From the NCBI GenBank assembly GCA_963707015.1, contig CAVPOO010000004.1:1-64000 (forward strand): a DNA stretch of 64,000 nt. Reading direction: 5' to 3'. This document shows positions 52,944 through 62,560 of this stretch, one piece after another; the first letter of the stretch is position 1; every line of letters starts with the position of its first letter. A program made the translations under genes and the position numbers. The notes under the pieces are model-generated. The model was given only the letters and a program-made list of their open reading frames with translations. It was not told the origin of the DNA and searched no databases. Origin of the DNA: CAVPOO01 sp963707015 (lineage in GTDB: Bacteria > Pseudomonadota > Gammaproteobacteria > Thiohalobacterales > Thiohalobacteraceae).

Positions 52944-54038
52944 CTAGAGAAACGGATAATCGAGGTAACCGCGCTCGTCGCCGCCGTAAAAGGTCTCGGG
53001 ATCCGGGGCATTCAGATCCGCGCCGCTGGCAAAGCGCTCGGGCAGGTCGGGATTGGCAAGATACAGCGTTCCGAAAGAAATGAGATCGGCGCTGCCGCTG
53101 GCCAGGGCCGCGTTCGCGCGCTCCCTGTCATAGCCGCCGTTGGCCATATAGAGCCCGCCAAAGGCCTCGCGCAGGCTGCGCCAGTCCACCTGCTGGTCGC
53201 TGGTGTGCACGCCGTCACTTGCCACCTCCACCACGTGCAGGTAGGCGAGATCAAAGGCCTGCAGCCGTTGTGCGACAGAGCGGAAGGTCTGATCGGGATC
53301 CGAGTCATACATGCTGTTGAAGGGGTTCAGGGGTGAGATCCGCACCCCGACCCGGTCGGAACCCCACACATCCGCCACGGCCTCGGTGACTTCGCAAAGC
53401 AGGCGCGTCCGATTCTCCCGTGCCCCCCCGTAGGCATCCGTCCGGTGATTGCTGCCGTCGCGCAGGAACTGGTCCAGCAGGTAACCGTTGGCGGCGTGTA
53501 TCTCCACCCCGTCAAAGCCTGCTGCCAGCGCGTTGCGGGCCCCCGCGCGGAACTGCTCGACAATGCCGGGCAATTCATGGCTGCCAAGCGCACGCGGCGT
53601 GACAAACGGCTGCAGGCCCTGGTAGGTAACCGCCTCGCCCTCGGGCCTGATGGCAGAAGGCGCCACCGGCAACTCGCCGTCAGGCTGCAGGGAGGGATGC
53701 GAAATGCGACCGACGTGCCAGAGCTGGAGGAAGATACGCCCGCCGCGCTGGTGCACGGCATCGGTCACCAGCCTCCAGCCCGCCACCTGTTCCTGGCTGT
53801 GAATGCCGGGCGTGAGGGGATAGCCGACACCCTGCGGTGAAACCTGTGAGGCCTCGCTGATGATCAGACCGGCCGTGGCCCGCTGAGCGTAGTACTCCGC
53901 GTTCATGGCCCGGGGAATGTTGCCCTCGCCGGCCCGGTTGCGCGTCAGCGGCGCCATCACGATCCGGTTGGGCAGCGCATGACGCCCCACTGAGACAGGC
54001 GTGAAAAGATCAATTTTGCCCTGGGTCTGTTCCTGCAC
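52944..54038 (-). CDS. Old Yellow Enzyme-type alkene reductase (NemA-like)
   Basis: A 364-residue FMN flavoprotein. The GTG start at 54038 has GAGGAG at good spacing; the open frame extends upstream without a better start. LFTPVSVGRHALPNRIVMAP, LTRNRAGEGNIPRAMNAEYY, GLIISEASQVSPQGVGYP, GFDGVEIHAANGYLLDQFLR (substrate-binding H-x-x-N) and NHRTDAYGGARENRTR are typical. It reduces activated C=C bonds of enones or nitro compounds with NAD(P)H. No functional link to its neighbours. Confidence 0.93.
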   Translation of the reverse strand: MQEQTQGKIDLFTPVSVGRHALPNRIVMAPLTRNRAGEGNIPRAMNAEYYAQRATAGLIISEASQVSPQGVGYPLTPGIHSQEQVAGWRLVTDAVHQRGGRIFLQLWHVGRISHPSLQPDGELPVAPSAIRPEGEAVTYQGLQPFVTPRALGSHELPGIVEQFRAGARNALAAGFDGVEIHAANGYLLDQFLRDGSNHRTDAYGGARENRTRLLCEVTEAVADVWGSDRVGVRISPLNPFNSMYDSDPDQTFRSVAQRLQAFDLAYLHVVEVASDGVHTSDQQVDWRSLREAFGGLYMANGGYDRERANAALASGSADLISFGTLYLANPDLPERFASGADLNAPDPETFYGGDERGYLDYPFL

Positions 54039-54282
54039 GGTTCGCTCCTCGTCTGCATGCCTGACGGCATTGATCTGCGTGCCGGCACGGGCCGGCCGCA
54101 TCTGATCCTGGCTATCGCCGAATGGGCCGCTACGATATCAGATACCGCAAGCCGCGTCCCACCGGCGACTTCAGGGCGGCCGCAGGCCCATCACGTCAGG
54201 TTACTTTGCTCGCCAACCTCCGGCCGCTCACTCGACGCCCTGGGGTGCCTCCACCGCAAGCGACACACCGTGTGTACGTTAG

Positions 54283-54335
54283 AGAATTTTTCCGTGTATT
54301 TCCGTGGATTCCGTGGCCATTCATTCTTGTCAGGA
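54283..54335. repeat. Half of a family A element (A10)
   Basis: AGAATTTTTCCGTGTATTTC and TTCCGTGGATTCCGTGGCCA-like right arm only; no left arm was found upstream. Confidence 0.55.
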
Positions 54336-54351
54336 ACCTATGGGTCAGGGT

Positions 54352-56016
54352 TCAGGGCTTTATGCTGCGCATCGACTCGCGAAAAGCGTGGCTCCCACTG
54401 TCTGAGCTCAGTATGCGGCGGATCTCGCCGTCGTCAAACGAGCGATCACCGGGGTGGCTCCCGAGCCCGGGGGTCTCAGCGCCAAGCCGGGTCCAGGCAT
54501 CGGCCGGCAGACCGTCTTCAAGCGCGGGCTGTGCCGGTGTGAACCTCCATTCACCGCCCTGGCGATAGAGCTCGCCCTCGCCCAGCCCGACCGCGACTGG
54601 CGAGCGGTGGCAACTCTGGCAGGATCGTGATCGTCCCGTGGTATGCGGTGCCAACGCCCCGAACAGCCGGCGGAACCGGGGTCGCTCCCATGCTGGATGA
54701 TCGACTGTCATGATCATGCCCGGCACGAAAGAGGTAATGCGATCATCGGCGGTGACACCGAGCGGCCCCAGCGCGTTGCGCACCCCTGCCCGTTGCTGAG
54801 ACCATCGCCCCGCGGTGAATCGGTCCTCAACGTGATCCCATTGGGTGCCGTCCGGGGAGAAGCTCAGGTGGCATGCGTAGCACTGCGGCACCCACTGGGC
54901 GTGACACGCGTTGCAGGTCAACCGGCGATGCTCCGTCCCCAGGCGATGGCTTTCCGCTCGCTGCGGGGGTATGCGCAGTATCTGGTCGGAGAGCTTCAAA
55001 TGCAGTTTCAGACCATCGGCAGCGACCTCGATGTGCCACAAGGGGGTACCGCGCCGCGTGGTGAGAAAGACCGAATCCTCTGAAACGGCAAAGGGGATGC
55101 GCGTCAGCATCCACCGGTGCTCCTGTGGCCAGTCGGCCGGCCTGATGCGTGGCCTGCGGTTGGCGTGACAATCACTGCAGGCAATGTCGACGGCTTGAGC
55201 CTGGCGCGACCCCGCGGGCTGAGGGCCCATGAGGCCTGCGCCGGTGTGGCAGTCAATGCAAGCCATGCCCGCCCGATGGTGAAGGTCGGCCGCTCGGTGT
55301 TCCACGAGTCTGCCGTCTTCGAGACTCGCCAGCTTGGCGCCAGCAGCCGGAGCAGAGGTCGCGCGGTCCACTTCGGCGAGTCCGGCGTAGCTCAGCGAGA
55401 CACGCGAGGATCGCGAGTGACACCCGAAACAGCGACCGTCTTCGACTTTCGCAGTGAGCATGGGATGGGCATCGGCGGGGTAACTGTTGAGGTGGCAGGC
55501 CAGGCAGCCACCACCCCGCGCGAAGCTGACATCCAGCCGGTGCTCGCGCTTCTCGTGGCCAAGGTGACAACTTGCACACAGCTTGCGCAGCAGGGAATCT
55601 GCGGGGCTAGCGGCAAGCGACTGAAGCGAAGGCGGGTCGCCCGCGGCCGCGTCACCATCGAGCGCCCGCCGCGTGAGCTGTACCATGTGGGTGCCCCTGT
55701 GCATGAAGCCGGCCGTAACAGAGGCCACCTCAGTCGGATGACAGTTGCCACAAGCGCGTTCCGCCCCGCTGAGATTGCCAGGGAACGCGATCAGATCCTG
55801 GTGCGCCCCCGGCAAGCTTTCCGCATCGCCGTCCCCGGCATGGCACTGGGTACAGGCGTTCGCCTCGAAGTGGTGATGTCCCGCGAGGCCGTGATTCATT
55901 TCCGGGTGGCACTCGCGGCAAAGTTCCGCCGCGATGCCGCAGTGACTCGCGGCGATCAACAATCCCGACAGCAGGACTAAGTGTTTTAAACGCATGCGCC
56001 GTCGAATGGTTTCCAT
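54352..56016 (-). CDS. Periplasmic multihaem (11 CXXCH) cytochrome c
   Basis: A 554-residue exported protein. Starts at 56037, 56016 and 55995 are all in frame; the signal peptide RRRMRLKHLVLLSGLLIAAS fits the middle one. Eleven c-type haem sites are visible: CRECH, CTQCH, CGNCH, CASCH, CLACH, CFGCH, CIDCH, CSDCH, CNACH, CYACH and CQSCH, spread over the whole length. It is likely an electron-transfer partner or a reductase. Divergent from the rhodanese and molybdenum-enzyme genes, it may accept or deliver electrons for that sulfur system. Not assignable to a named family. Confidence 0.85.
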   Translation of the reverse strand: METIRRRMRLKHLVLLSGLLIAASHCGIAAELCRECHPEMNHGLAGHHHFEANACTQCHAGDGDAESLPGAHQDLIAFPGNLSGAERACGNCHPTEVASVTAGFMHRGTHMVQLTRRALDGDAAAGDPPSLQSLAASPADSLLRKLCASCHLGHEKREHRLDVSFARGGGCLACHLNSYPADAHPMLTAKVEDGRCFGCHSRSSRVSLSYAGLAEVDRATSAPAAGAKLASLEDGRLVEHRAADLHHRAGMACIDCHTGAGLMGPQPAGSRQAQAVDIACSDCHANRRPRIRPADWPQEHRWMLTRIPFAVSEDSVFLTTRRGTPLWHIEVAADGLKLHLKLSDQILRIPPQRAESHRLGTEHRRLTCNACHAQWVPQCYACHLSFSPDGTQWDHVEDRFTAGRWSQQRAGVRNALGPLGVTADDRITSFVPGMIMTVDHPAWERPRFRRLFGALAPHTTGRSRSCQSCHRSPVAVGLGEGELYRQGGEWRFTPAQPALEDGLPADAWTRLGAETPGLGSHPGDRSFDDGEIRRILSSDSGSHAFRESMRSIKP

Positions 56017-56116
56017 TTGGACGCCCCGGGATGGCATGGAGATACGAGGGCGTGTGCCGCCCGCGAACCCCTGTATGTTAGTGTTGCGGAGCCTTTGCGT
56101 CGCCCCGCCCTGTCAA

Positions 56117-56134
56117 CCTGTCCTGGTGGACAGG
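56117..56134. promoter_or_regulatory. Hairpin in the divergent cytochrome-rhodanese promoter region
   Basis: CCTGTCC-TGGT-GGACAGG, a perfect 7-bp inverted repeat. TATTAT at 56184-56189 could be a -10 box for the plus-strand gene, but no good -35 is seen. A role as operator is conjecture. Confidence 0.25.
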
Positions 56135-56263
56135 GGCAACGTCGGGCTCAGTTGTTCCAGGTCAATGATTTTTCCCGCCTGCATATTATAAGATGCGTTA
56201 TTAACCTAACAATAAATGCCCCCAGCAGCGGGGTCATACTGACTATCATCAGGGAGACACGTT

Positions 56264-57559
56264 ATGCCCAACAAGCGACTGGCAGTGGTTGTTCTGAGCC
56301 TGCTCATGGTCCCCGGTCTCGCGCTGGCCGACGAGGCGAAGGGACGTATCAAGTACATATCCAATAAGGCCAACACCATTCAGCTCGATGTCACGGGTAA
56401 GCAGCCGGTGGTTGTTCGTTTTGACAAGGACACCGTATTCGAGAACGCGACCGGCATTGACGATCTCAGCCCGCCCGATCTCCTCAAGGTCGAGTATGAG
56501 CCAGGCAAACCTGCCAGCCGCATCACCAAGATTATTTTTGGTCTTCCGCCGGGCGTGGAGATCGACATCAAGGAACTGGTGACCATTCTGCAAGGCAAGC
56601 GCGGCGAGTATGTGCTGGTTGATGCCAGGCCCGAGAAGAAATACCTGCCCGGCCATATTCCTTCGGCTATCTCGGCCTTTCCCAAGGACAAGGAGGCGTT
56701 CATCAAGAAGCTGCCTGCCGAAAAAGACCGGCTGCTGGTCTTCTATTGTGGGGGGCCGACCTGCCCCTTCACGGGCGAATCCGTCGACATCGCGCTTGCG
56801 CAGGGTTATACCAACGTCAAAGGCTTCCAGCAGGGTATCCCGGGGTGGAAGAAGGCCAAGCTGGCAGTACACACCAACGCGGCGTGGTTATCCAGAAATC
56901 TGGATGAACACCATGTGATCATTGACGCCCGCGACCCCGCGGCGAGCACCGAGCAGCACATTCAGTCGGCGGTTGCCCTGCCAGCGGCGCAGCTGGCGGC
57001 GATGACCCAGACCTTCGTCAAAGAGCAGACGCTCGCCGAACTGCCGGGCGTCGCCGATAAACGCGCACCCATCATAGTGTATGCCGATACCCATACGGCA
57101 AAGGAGGCGATCCTCGCCTACAAACAGCTGCGCGACTGGGGCTATACGAACGCCTCGATTCTGGAAGGCGGACTCAGTGTCTGGATGGCCGCGGGTTATC
57201 CAACGGCCAGTGGACAGGCCGCGACCGAGATCACGTATACGAAGCAGTTGGCCAAGGGCGCTGTACCCCCGCAAGAATTCGCCCAGCTCGTGAAGTCCCC
57301 CGGAAACGTAGTCTTTCTCGACGTTCGCACCAATGCCGAGGTGGCGCAACAGGGCATGCTCAAGGGCGCAGTGCACGTGCCCCTGGATGACCTGGAAGGC
57401 CAACTCGGCTCACTGCCGAAAGACAAAGAGATCATCGCCTATTGTGAGAACGGCATCCGGGCAGAGATGGCCTACGAGACGTTAAAGGAGAAGGGGTTCA
57501 AGGTCCGTTTCCTGAACGAGACCATTAAGTTCGATCCCGAGGGCAACTATTCGCTGTAA
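56264..57559 (+). CDS. Secreted protein with three rhodanese domains
   Basis: A 431-residue periplasmic protein with signal peptide MPNKRLAVVVLSLLMVPGLA-LA. After an N-terminal beta domain (about 25-95) come three rhodanese-like domains at about 100-200, 205-305 and 320-425. Domain 1 has the loop YCGGPTCPFTGES and domain 3 YCENGIRAEMAYE, both with a candidate catalytic Cys. Domain 2 has YADTHTAKEA and lacks Cys. It probably carries or transfers sulfane sulfur to the neighbouring molybdenum enzyme. GGGAG precedes the ATG. First gene of the operon. Confidence 0.9.
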   Translation: MPNKRLAVVVLSLLMVPGLALADEAKGRIKYISNKANTIQLDVTGKQPVVVRFDKDTVFENATGIDDLSPPDLLKVEYEPGKPASRITKIIFGLPPGVEIDIKELVTILQGKRGEYVLVDARPEKKYLPGHIPSAISAFPKDKEAFIKKLPAEKDRLLVFYCGGPTCPFTGESVDIALAQGYTNVKGFQQGIPGWKKAKLAVHTNAAWLSRNLDEHHVIIDARDPAASTEQHIQSAVALPAAQLAAMTQTFVKEQTLAELPGVADKRAPIIVYADTHTAKEAILAYKQLRDWGYTNASILEGGLSVWMAAGYPTASGQAATEITYTKQLAKGAVPPQEFAQLVKSPGNVVFLDVRTNAEVAQQGMLKGAVHVPLDDLEGQLGSLPKDKEIIAYCENGIRAEMAYETLKEKGFKVRFLNETIKFDPEGNYSL

Positions 57560-57629
57560 CTGTGCTGTCTCATGCCGGCTGTGCGCACCATCTGACCGGT
57601 GTCACGCCGAGGCAGGCAATGGCGTTCCA

Positions 57630-59816
57630 ATGGACATGAACCGAAGGGAATTCATCCGACTCGCCAGCGTGCTGGCGGCCGGTGCCGTCGCCCCACCGGC
57701 GCTGCTCTCGGGGTGTGCAACCCGGCGGCTGCCGGGAAGCGGCCAGGTCACGACCACCCCCACGGTATGTGACGTCTGCTTCTGGAAGTGCGCGGGTACC
57801 GTGTATGCGGAGGATGGCCAACCCTGGAAGGTAGTTGGCAACCCGGTGGACCCACACAGCAACGGACGCCTGTGCACGCGTGGAACCGGTGGTATCGGCG
57901 CCTATGCGGACCGCGATCGCCTCACGCAACCGCTGATACGCGTCGCCCACGACGGCGAGCAGAGTTTCAGGAAGGCCTCCTGGGATGAGGCTCTGGATTT
58001 TATTGCTGAAAAGATGCGGACCATCGGCGAGGCGCAGGGTCAGGAGCGCATCGCCCTGCTGGCACATGGGGCCGGCGGCGTCCACTTCGAGCGCCTTCTC
58101 AAGGCCTATGGTTCCCACGCCTACGCCCATCCGTCATTTGCCCAGTGCCGCGGCCCTCGCGAAGTGGCTTTTGCCCTGACCTACGGTGAAGGCGTTGGAT
58201 CACCCGACCGCACTGACATGGAACATTCACAGTGCGTGGTACTCATCGGATCGCATATTGGTGAGAACCTGCACAACGGCCAGGTGCAGACGCTGGCGAG
58301 TGCCATCAACAATGACGCCACCTTGATTACGGTCGATCCGCGGTTTTCTGTGGTCGCCAGCAAGTCTCAATTCTGGCTGCCCATCAAGCCAGGGACGGAC
58401 ATCGCGTTACTGCTTGCGTGGATGAACGTGCTGATTAACGAGGGCCTCTATGACGCAGACTATGTGCGTCGCTACACCACGGGTATCGATCGCCTCGCGG
58501 CACACGTACAACCGTTTAATCCCGAGTGGGCCTATCTCGAGACCGGTCTCGAGCCGAAGTTGATCCGTGAGACCGCCTACGTCATGGCGGCCAATGCCCC
58601 GGCAACCCTGGTGCACCCGGGACGTCACGTCACCTGGTATGGGGACGATACGCAGCGCGAGCGCGCGATCGCCATCCTGAATGCACTGCTGGGCTCATGG
58701 GGCCGCAAGGGGGGGTTCTATATCCAGGAGAAGGTCGATCTTCCCAGCTATCCGGCGCCTCAGCCGCCGAGGCCCGAGCAAGACTGGAAACGCACCGTGC
58801 AACCCGACTTTCCGCTGGCGTCAACCGGCATCTCCCAGGCGATTATCGAGGCCTGCATCGGTCCGCAGGCGCACTTCAAGGGTTTGTTCGTGTATGGTAC
58901 CAACCTGCCGTTCACCATCCCTGGTATCGTGGGGAAGCTCGAGGCGGCCGCCAACAGTCTGGATCTCGTGGTCGTTGTCGACACAATGCCTGCCGAGATC
59001 ACCGGGTATGCCGACGTGATCCTGCCCGAGTGCACCTATCTCGAACGCTACGACGAACTGCGCAACGCCCCCGAGCGGGTGCCCTCTCTCGCACTGAGGA
59101 TGCCGGCTTTTCAACCCAGACATCAGACCCAGCCGGCCTGGTGGATGGCGAAGCAACTTGCGCTTCGCCTTGGGCTGGAGTCCTATTTTCCCTGGGATGA
59201 CTATGCTGAGGTGCTGGACTGGCAGCTCAGGCAGGTCGGCAGCTCGCTCGAGGAGATGCAGACGCTCGGCGTGAAGCGCTTTCCGCGCAAGACGCCGATG
59301 TACTTCGGCGAGGGGGAACCGCGCACGTTCCGGACACCAAGCGGGAAGATCGAGCTCTATTCCAGCACCCTGGCGGCGGCGGGTTACGACCCGCTACCGA
59401 GATACACGCCACCCGAGGCGCCCCGCAAAGACTACTACCGGCTCAACTACGGAAGGGCACCGGCCCACACCTTCGGCCGCACGTCCAATAATCCGCTGCT
59501 GTTCGAGCTCATGCCGGAAAACGCGGTTTGGGTCAATCCGCTGGTGGCGCGCAGATGGGTGTTGCGCAGTGGCGACTATGTGCGACTCAAGAATCAGGAC
59601 GGCGTCATCAGCAACTACGTGCGGGTGCGGGTGACAGAGCGCATTGCACCGAATTCGATCTTCATGGTGCACGGGTTCGGGCATACCGCGAAGCGCTTGC
59701 GGCTTGCTTTTGGCGTGGGTGCCGACGACGCAGGGCTTATGACGAATGTGAAGGTGGACCCGATCATGGGTGGAACGGGGATGCGTGCCAACTTCGTAAC
59801 CTTTATTCGATCCTGA
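57630..59816 (+). CDS. Molybdopterin oxidoreductase, PhsA/PsrA-like catalytic subunit
   Basis: A 728-residue exported enzyme. MNRREFIRLASVLAAGAVAP is a Tat signal, and LLSGC could be a lipobox. CDVCFWKCAGTVYAEDGQPW and NGRLCTRGT bind the first [4Fe-4S] cluster. QCRGPREVAFALTYGEG is near the usual Mo-ligand position, with Cys as a candidate. TVDPRFSVVASKSQFWLPIK and RAPAHTFGRTSNNPLLFELM contact the bis-MGD cofactor. With the FeS and NrfD subunits that follow it forms a polysulfide/thiosulfate-reductase-type complex on the periplasmic side. Physiological direction (reduction or oxidation) cannot be told. Confidence 0.9.
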   Translation: MDMNRREFIRLASVLAAGAVAPPALLSGCATRRLPGSGQVTTTPTVCDVCFWKCAGTVYAEDGQPWKVVGNPVDPHSNGRLCTRGTGGIGAYADRDRLTQPLIRVAHDGEQSFRKASWDEALDFIAEKMRTIGEAQGQERIALLAHGAGGVHFERLLKAYGSHAYAHPSFAQCRGPREVAFALTYGEGVGSPDRTDMEHSQCVVLIGSHIGENLHNGQVQTLASAINNDATLITVDPRFSVVASKSQFWLPIKPGTDIALLLAWMNVLINEGLYDADYVRRYTTGIDRLAAHVQPFNPEWAYLETGLEPKLIRETAYVMAANAPATLVHPGRHVTWYGDDTQRERAIAILNALLGSWGRKGGFYIQEKVDLPSYPAPQPPRPEQDWKRTVQPDFPLASTGISQAIIEACIGPQAHFKGLFVYGTNLPFTIPGIVGKLEAAANSLDLVVVVDTMPAEITGYADVILPECTYLERYDELRNAPERVPSLALRMPAFQPRHQTQPAWWMAKQLALRLGLESYFPWDDYAEVLDWQLRQVGSSLEEMQTLGVKRFPRKTPMYFGEGEPRTFRTPSGKIELYSSTLAAAGYDPLPRYTPPEAPRKDYYRLNYGRAPAHTFGRTSNNPLLFELMPENAVWVNPLVARRWVLRSGDYVRLKNQDGVISNYVRVRVTERIAPNSIFMVHGFGHTAKRLRLAFGVGADDAGLMTNVKVDPIMGGTGMRANFVTFIRS

Positions 59817-59838
59817 GCACAAGGCAAGGAACCGGTCT

Positions 59839-60381
59839 ATGACGCGCTATGCCATGGTTATCGACACCAGGACCTGTATCGGTTGCGGCGACTGTGTCGT
59901 CGCCTGCAAGACCGAGAACCAGGTTCCCGCCGGGCTAAACCGTGACTGGGTCGTTGAGCTTACGCGCGGAACCTACCCGAATCTGACGACAGAGTTTCGT
60001 TCAGAGCGCTGCAATCACTGCGCCCACGCCACCTGCGTCTATACCTGTCCGACGGGGGCGAGTCACTATTGGCGAAACAGTAACATTGTCCTCGTTGACC
60101 CGGACAAGTGCACCGGATGCAAGGCCTGTATTGCGGCCTGTCCCTACGACGCGCGCCTGATCATGCACCCGCAGGGCTACATCGACAAATGTACCTTCTG
60201 CCACCATCGGGTTGAGAAAGGTCTCGACCCCGCCTGTGTTGCCACCTGCCCCACCCGCTGTATGCACTTCGGAATCCTCGACGCCCCCTACACCACGGTG
60301 AGTCGCCTGCTGAAAACGCGGGACTACAAAGTGCTGCTTCCGGAGACAGGCAACCAGCCCAGTGTGTATTACCTCACATGA
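59839..60381 (+). CDS. Four-cluster ferredoxin subunit (PhsB/PsrB-like)
   Basis: A 180-residue electron-transfer subunit. Four Cys groups are visible: CIGCGDCVVACKTENQ, CNHCAHATCVYTCPTG, CTGCKACIAACPYDAR and CTFCHHRVEKGLDPACVATC. This is the standard DMSO-reductase-family FeS subunit, binding four [4Fe-4S] clusters. It links the molybdenum subunit to the NrfD membrane subunit. No own Tat signal, so it is expected to be carried out with the catalytic subunit, as in relatives. AAGGAACC precedes the ATG. Confidence 0.95.
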   Translation: MTRYAMVIDTRTCIGCGDCVVACKTENQVPAGLNRDWVVELTRGTYPNLTTEFRSERCNHCAHATCVYTCPTGASHYWRNSNIVLVDPDKCTGCKACIAACPYDARLIMHPQGYIDKCTFCHHRVEKGLDPACVATCPTRCMHFGILDAPYTTVSRLLKTRDYKVLLPETGNQPSVYYLT

Positions 60382-60529
60382 ACAGCTCCGCGAATGCAGG
60401 CTGGGCAATGCATCCTGGAAGCGCAGGTAACAACACATGAGAGCGGGAAGCAAGATAGAAAAGCCCCGCTCCCATGAGAGAGAAGATTAGTCTGAAGGTG
60501 TCAGGGAAAAGGCGAGTCTCGAGGCAGTC

Positions 60530-61522
60530 ATGATTGAAGAGATCCTGGTCACGGCGCGCGCTAACCCCAAGATTGATCCGAGCCTGGGCATCTGGAGCTG
60601 GGAGATTCCCCTGTACCTGTTTCTCGGTGGTCTCACCGCCGGGATCATGTGTTTTGCCGCGCTCATGATCATTCTGAGGAAAGAAGATCAGGCGCCTTAT
60701 GCCGCACAGAAGCTGGTCCTGTGGGCACCGATTCTATTATCGGTGGGTATGGTCGCGCTGTTCCTGGACCTGGAACACAAGCTGTTCGTGTACCGGTTTT
60801 ACACCGTGTTCAAGCCTTCCTCACCGATGTCCTGGGGGTCCTGGATTCTCCTGCTGGTGTACCCGGTCAGTATCCTGCTCGCGCTGTGCAGTATTCGTGA
60901 TGCCTATCCTCGGCTGGCCACCTATGTGGATCGCTTCGCGCTGGGTCGATGGCTGACCGGCTATGCCTGTATGCACCGGCAACAGATCGCAGCGGCGAGT
61001 ATCGTGCTGGGGGTCTTCCTCGGCTTCTATACGGGGATCCTCCTGAGCGCCTTCAGTGCCAGACCGTTCTGGAATACCGGTTTTCTCGCGCCGCTGTTTC
61101 TGACCTCCGGGCTGTCATCGGCGGCCGCCTTTACCGTGCTCGCCACGACCAGCCATCGGGAACGGTTTCTGTTCACCAGGATGGATATCGGACTGATTAC
61201 GCTCGAGTTGGCGCTGATTTCCTTGCTGCTGGTAAATCTCGCAACCGGCGCACAGGTGCAATTGCAGGCGTTGGACCTGGTTATGGGCGGCGCGTTTACG
61301 ATGAAGTTCTGGCTGTACTTCGTGGTGGTCGGGTTACTGGTCCCTGTCGTGCTCAACTACTGGGAGATCTCAGGACGCAGGATCTGGACCTTTGTCAGTC
61401 CCGCCTTGGTGCTCTATGGTGGCTACATGCTGCGCCACGTCACCGTCGAGCTCGGACAGGTCTCCAGCTGGACCGGGTATGCGCGGCAATTTGATCCGAC
61501 CCTGTTGGAATTACTGAGATAG
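60530..61522 (+). CDS. NrfD/PsrC-like quinone-interacting membrane subunit
   Basis: A 330-residue polytopic membrane protein with about eight hydrophobic segments. SWEIPLYLFLGGLTAGIMCF is the typical NrfD/PsrC opening, with the quinone-site region in the first helices. FLDLEHKLFVYRFYTVFKPS and SPMSWGSWILLLVYPVSILL are family signatures. It should exchange electrons with the quinone pool and anchor the complex. About 150 bases of spacer without a gene separate it from the FeS subunit. The next gene follows nine bases later. Confidence 0.93.
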   Translation: MIEEILVTARANPKIDPSLGIWSWEIPLYLFLGGLTAGIMCFAALMIILRKEDQAPYAAQKLVLWAPILLSVGMVALFLDLEHKLFVYRFYTVFKPSSPMSWGSWILLLVYPVSILLALCSIRDAYPRLATYVDRFALGRWLTGYACMHRQQIAAASIVLGVFLGFYTGILLSAFSARPFWNTGFLAPLFLTSGLSSAAAFTVLATTSHRERFLFTRMDIGLITLELALISLLLVNLATGAQVQLQALDLVMGGAFTMKFWLYFVVVGLLVPVVLNYWEISGRRIWTFVSPALVLYGGYMLRHVTVELGQVSSWTGYARQFDPTLLELLR

Positions 61523-61530
61523 AGACCCTC

Positions 61531-62289
61531 ATGAAGCGCAATATCTTCCTTTACTTTATCGTGCTGGGGATCCTGCTGGTGGTGGCGTCGCTGGTATTCG
61601 TCACCTACAACCGACCGCCATTTGGACTGGCACAGGGTGACGTTGGTGTGCTGGCCGAGCAGATTGTCAGAGGCGAGGACGAGGTTCTGGTGCAGGAACT
61701 GTCCGACTGGCTGGTGCAGGATCGACAGGATTTCATGCTGGTCGACATCCGATCCCAGGAGGCGTTTGCTCTGGGTCATATCCGCAACGCAAGGCACATC
61801 CCACTCACCGATCTGGTCAAACCCGACGCCCTCGCTTCGTTGCCTCACGACCAGGCCGTGATTGTCTATGCCAACGCTTCCAAGCAGGCCGCCCAGGCCG
61901 CTCTCATACTGCGACTCGCAGGGGTACCTGCCTATTCCCTGGCTGGCGGGTATCGGCAGTGGTCCCGTTATCTGACCGAGCCTGCGAGCCTGGGCGGCGC
62001 TGGTGAAGATGCCCTGGAGCAGGCCAGACACCAGGCGGTGAATTGCTACTTCGAGGGCGAGTACGTGGCCGAGGCGGGCCTGGTCGTAAAGACGCCAACC
62101 GCCGCGGGTTTCTTACCCCCATTGCAGCCGGTCCAGCAAGAGGCAACGGATGCGGATCCGGGAGTGCAGGCAGATCCGGATCCGCTCGGGTTGGGCCTCG
62201 GACTCGAGGTGGATTCGGATCTGGACGCAGAACCGGGCACCTCGGCTGGGCGCCCGCCAGCCGGGCTCAAGATCGGGGAAGGTTGCTGA
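61531..62289 (+). CDS. Membrane-anchored rhodanese-like protein lacking the catalytic Cys
   Basis: A 252-residue protein with an N-terminal membrane anchor (IFLYFIVLGILLVVASLVFV) and a rhodanese domain at about 55-155 (FMLVDIRSQEAFALGHIRNA, HIPLTDLV). The active-site loop is YANASKQAAQ, so the Cys is missing and no sulfurtransferase activity is expected; it may bind or dock. The C-terminal 80 residues are Asp/Pro/Gly-rich and possibly disordered (DPDPLGLGLGLEVDSDLD). A lone Cys is in NCYFEGE. Last gene of the sulfur operon. Confidence 0.83.
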   Translation: MKRNIFLYFIVLGILLVVASLVFVTYNRPPFGLAQGDVGVLAEQIVRGEDEVLVQELSDWLVQDRQDFMLVDIRSQEAFALGHIRNARHIPLTDLVKPDALASLPHDQAVIVYANASKQAAQAALILRLAGVPAYSLAGGYRQWSRYLTEPASLGGAGEDALEQARHQAVNCYFEGEYVAEAGLVVKTPTAAGFLPPLQPVQQEATDADPGVQADPDPLGLGLGLEVDSDLDAEPGTSAGRPPAGLKIGEGC

Positions 62290-62499
62290 ACAGGCCACAC
62301 CGACGGGGGTTGCGTGGGGCGGTGCGTTCATGGAGTTTCTCACACAGACAGTGGCCTGATCCGTGCGACAATTTGCCGCATTCCGTACCCGCCGGTTTGT
62401 GGTTACGATGAGTGAGGGTTGCAGCCGGGGCGCACGATGGCCTCCACCGCTTAGTTCATGCGCCGCGGCCGAATCCCGTCCTTCCGATGAGTAACCTTG

Positions 62500-62528
62500 A
62501 ACCGGGGCGGTCTTGACCCCGGTTTTTC
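62500..62528 (+). terminator. Intrinsic terminator after the sulfur operon
   Basis: AACCGGGG, 9-base loop, CCCCGGTT then TTTCTT. The stem is perfect. It lies about 210 bases after the rhodanese stop, in an otherwise empty 270-base spacer, and points away from the converging metallo-hydrolase gene. Confidence 0.75.
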
Positions 62529-62560
62529 TTGGGGCCTGCTGGCCCTTCACTCGGGTTTTT

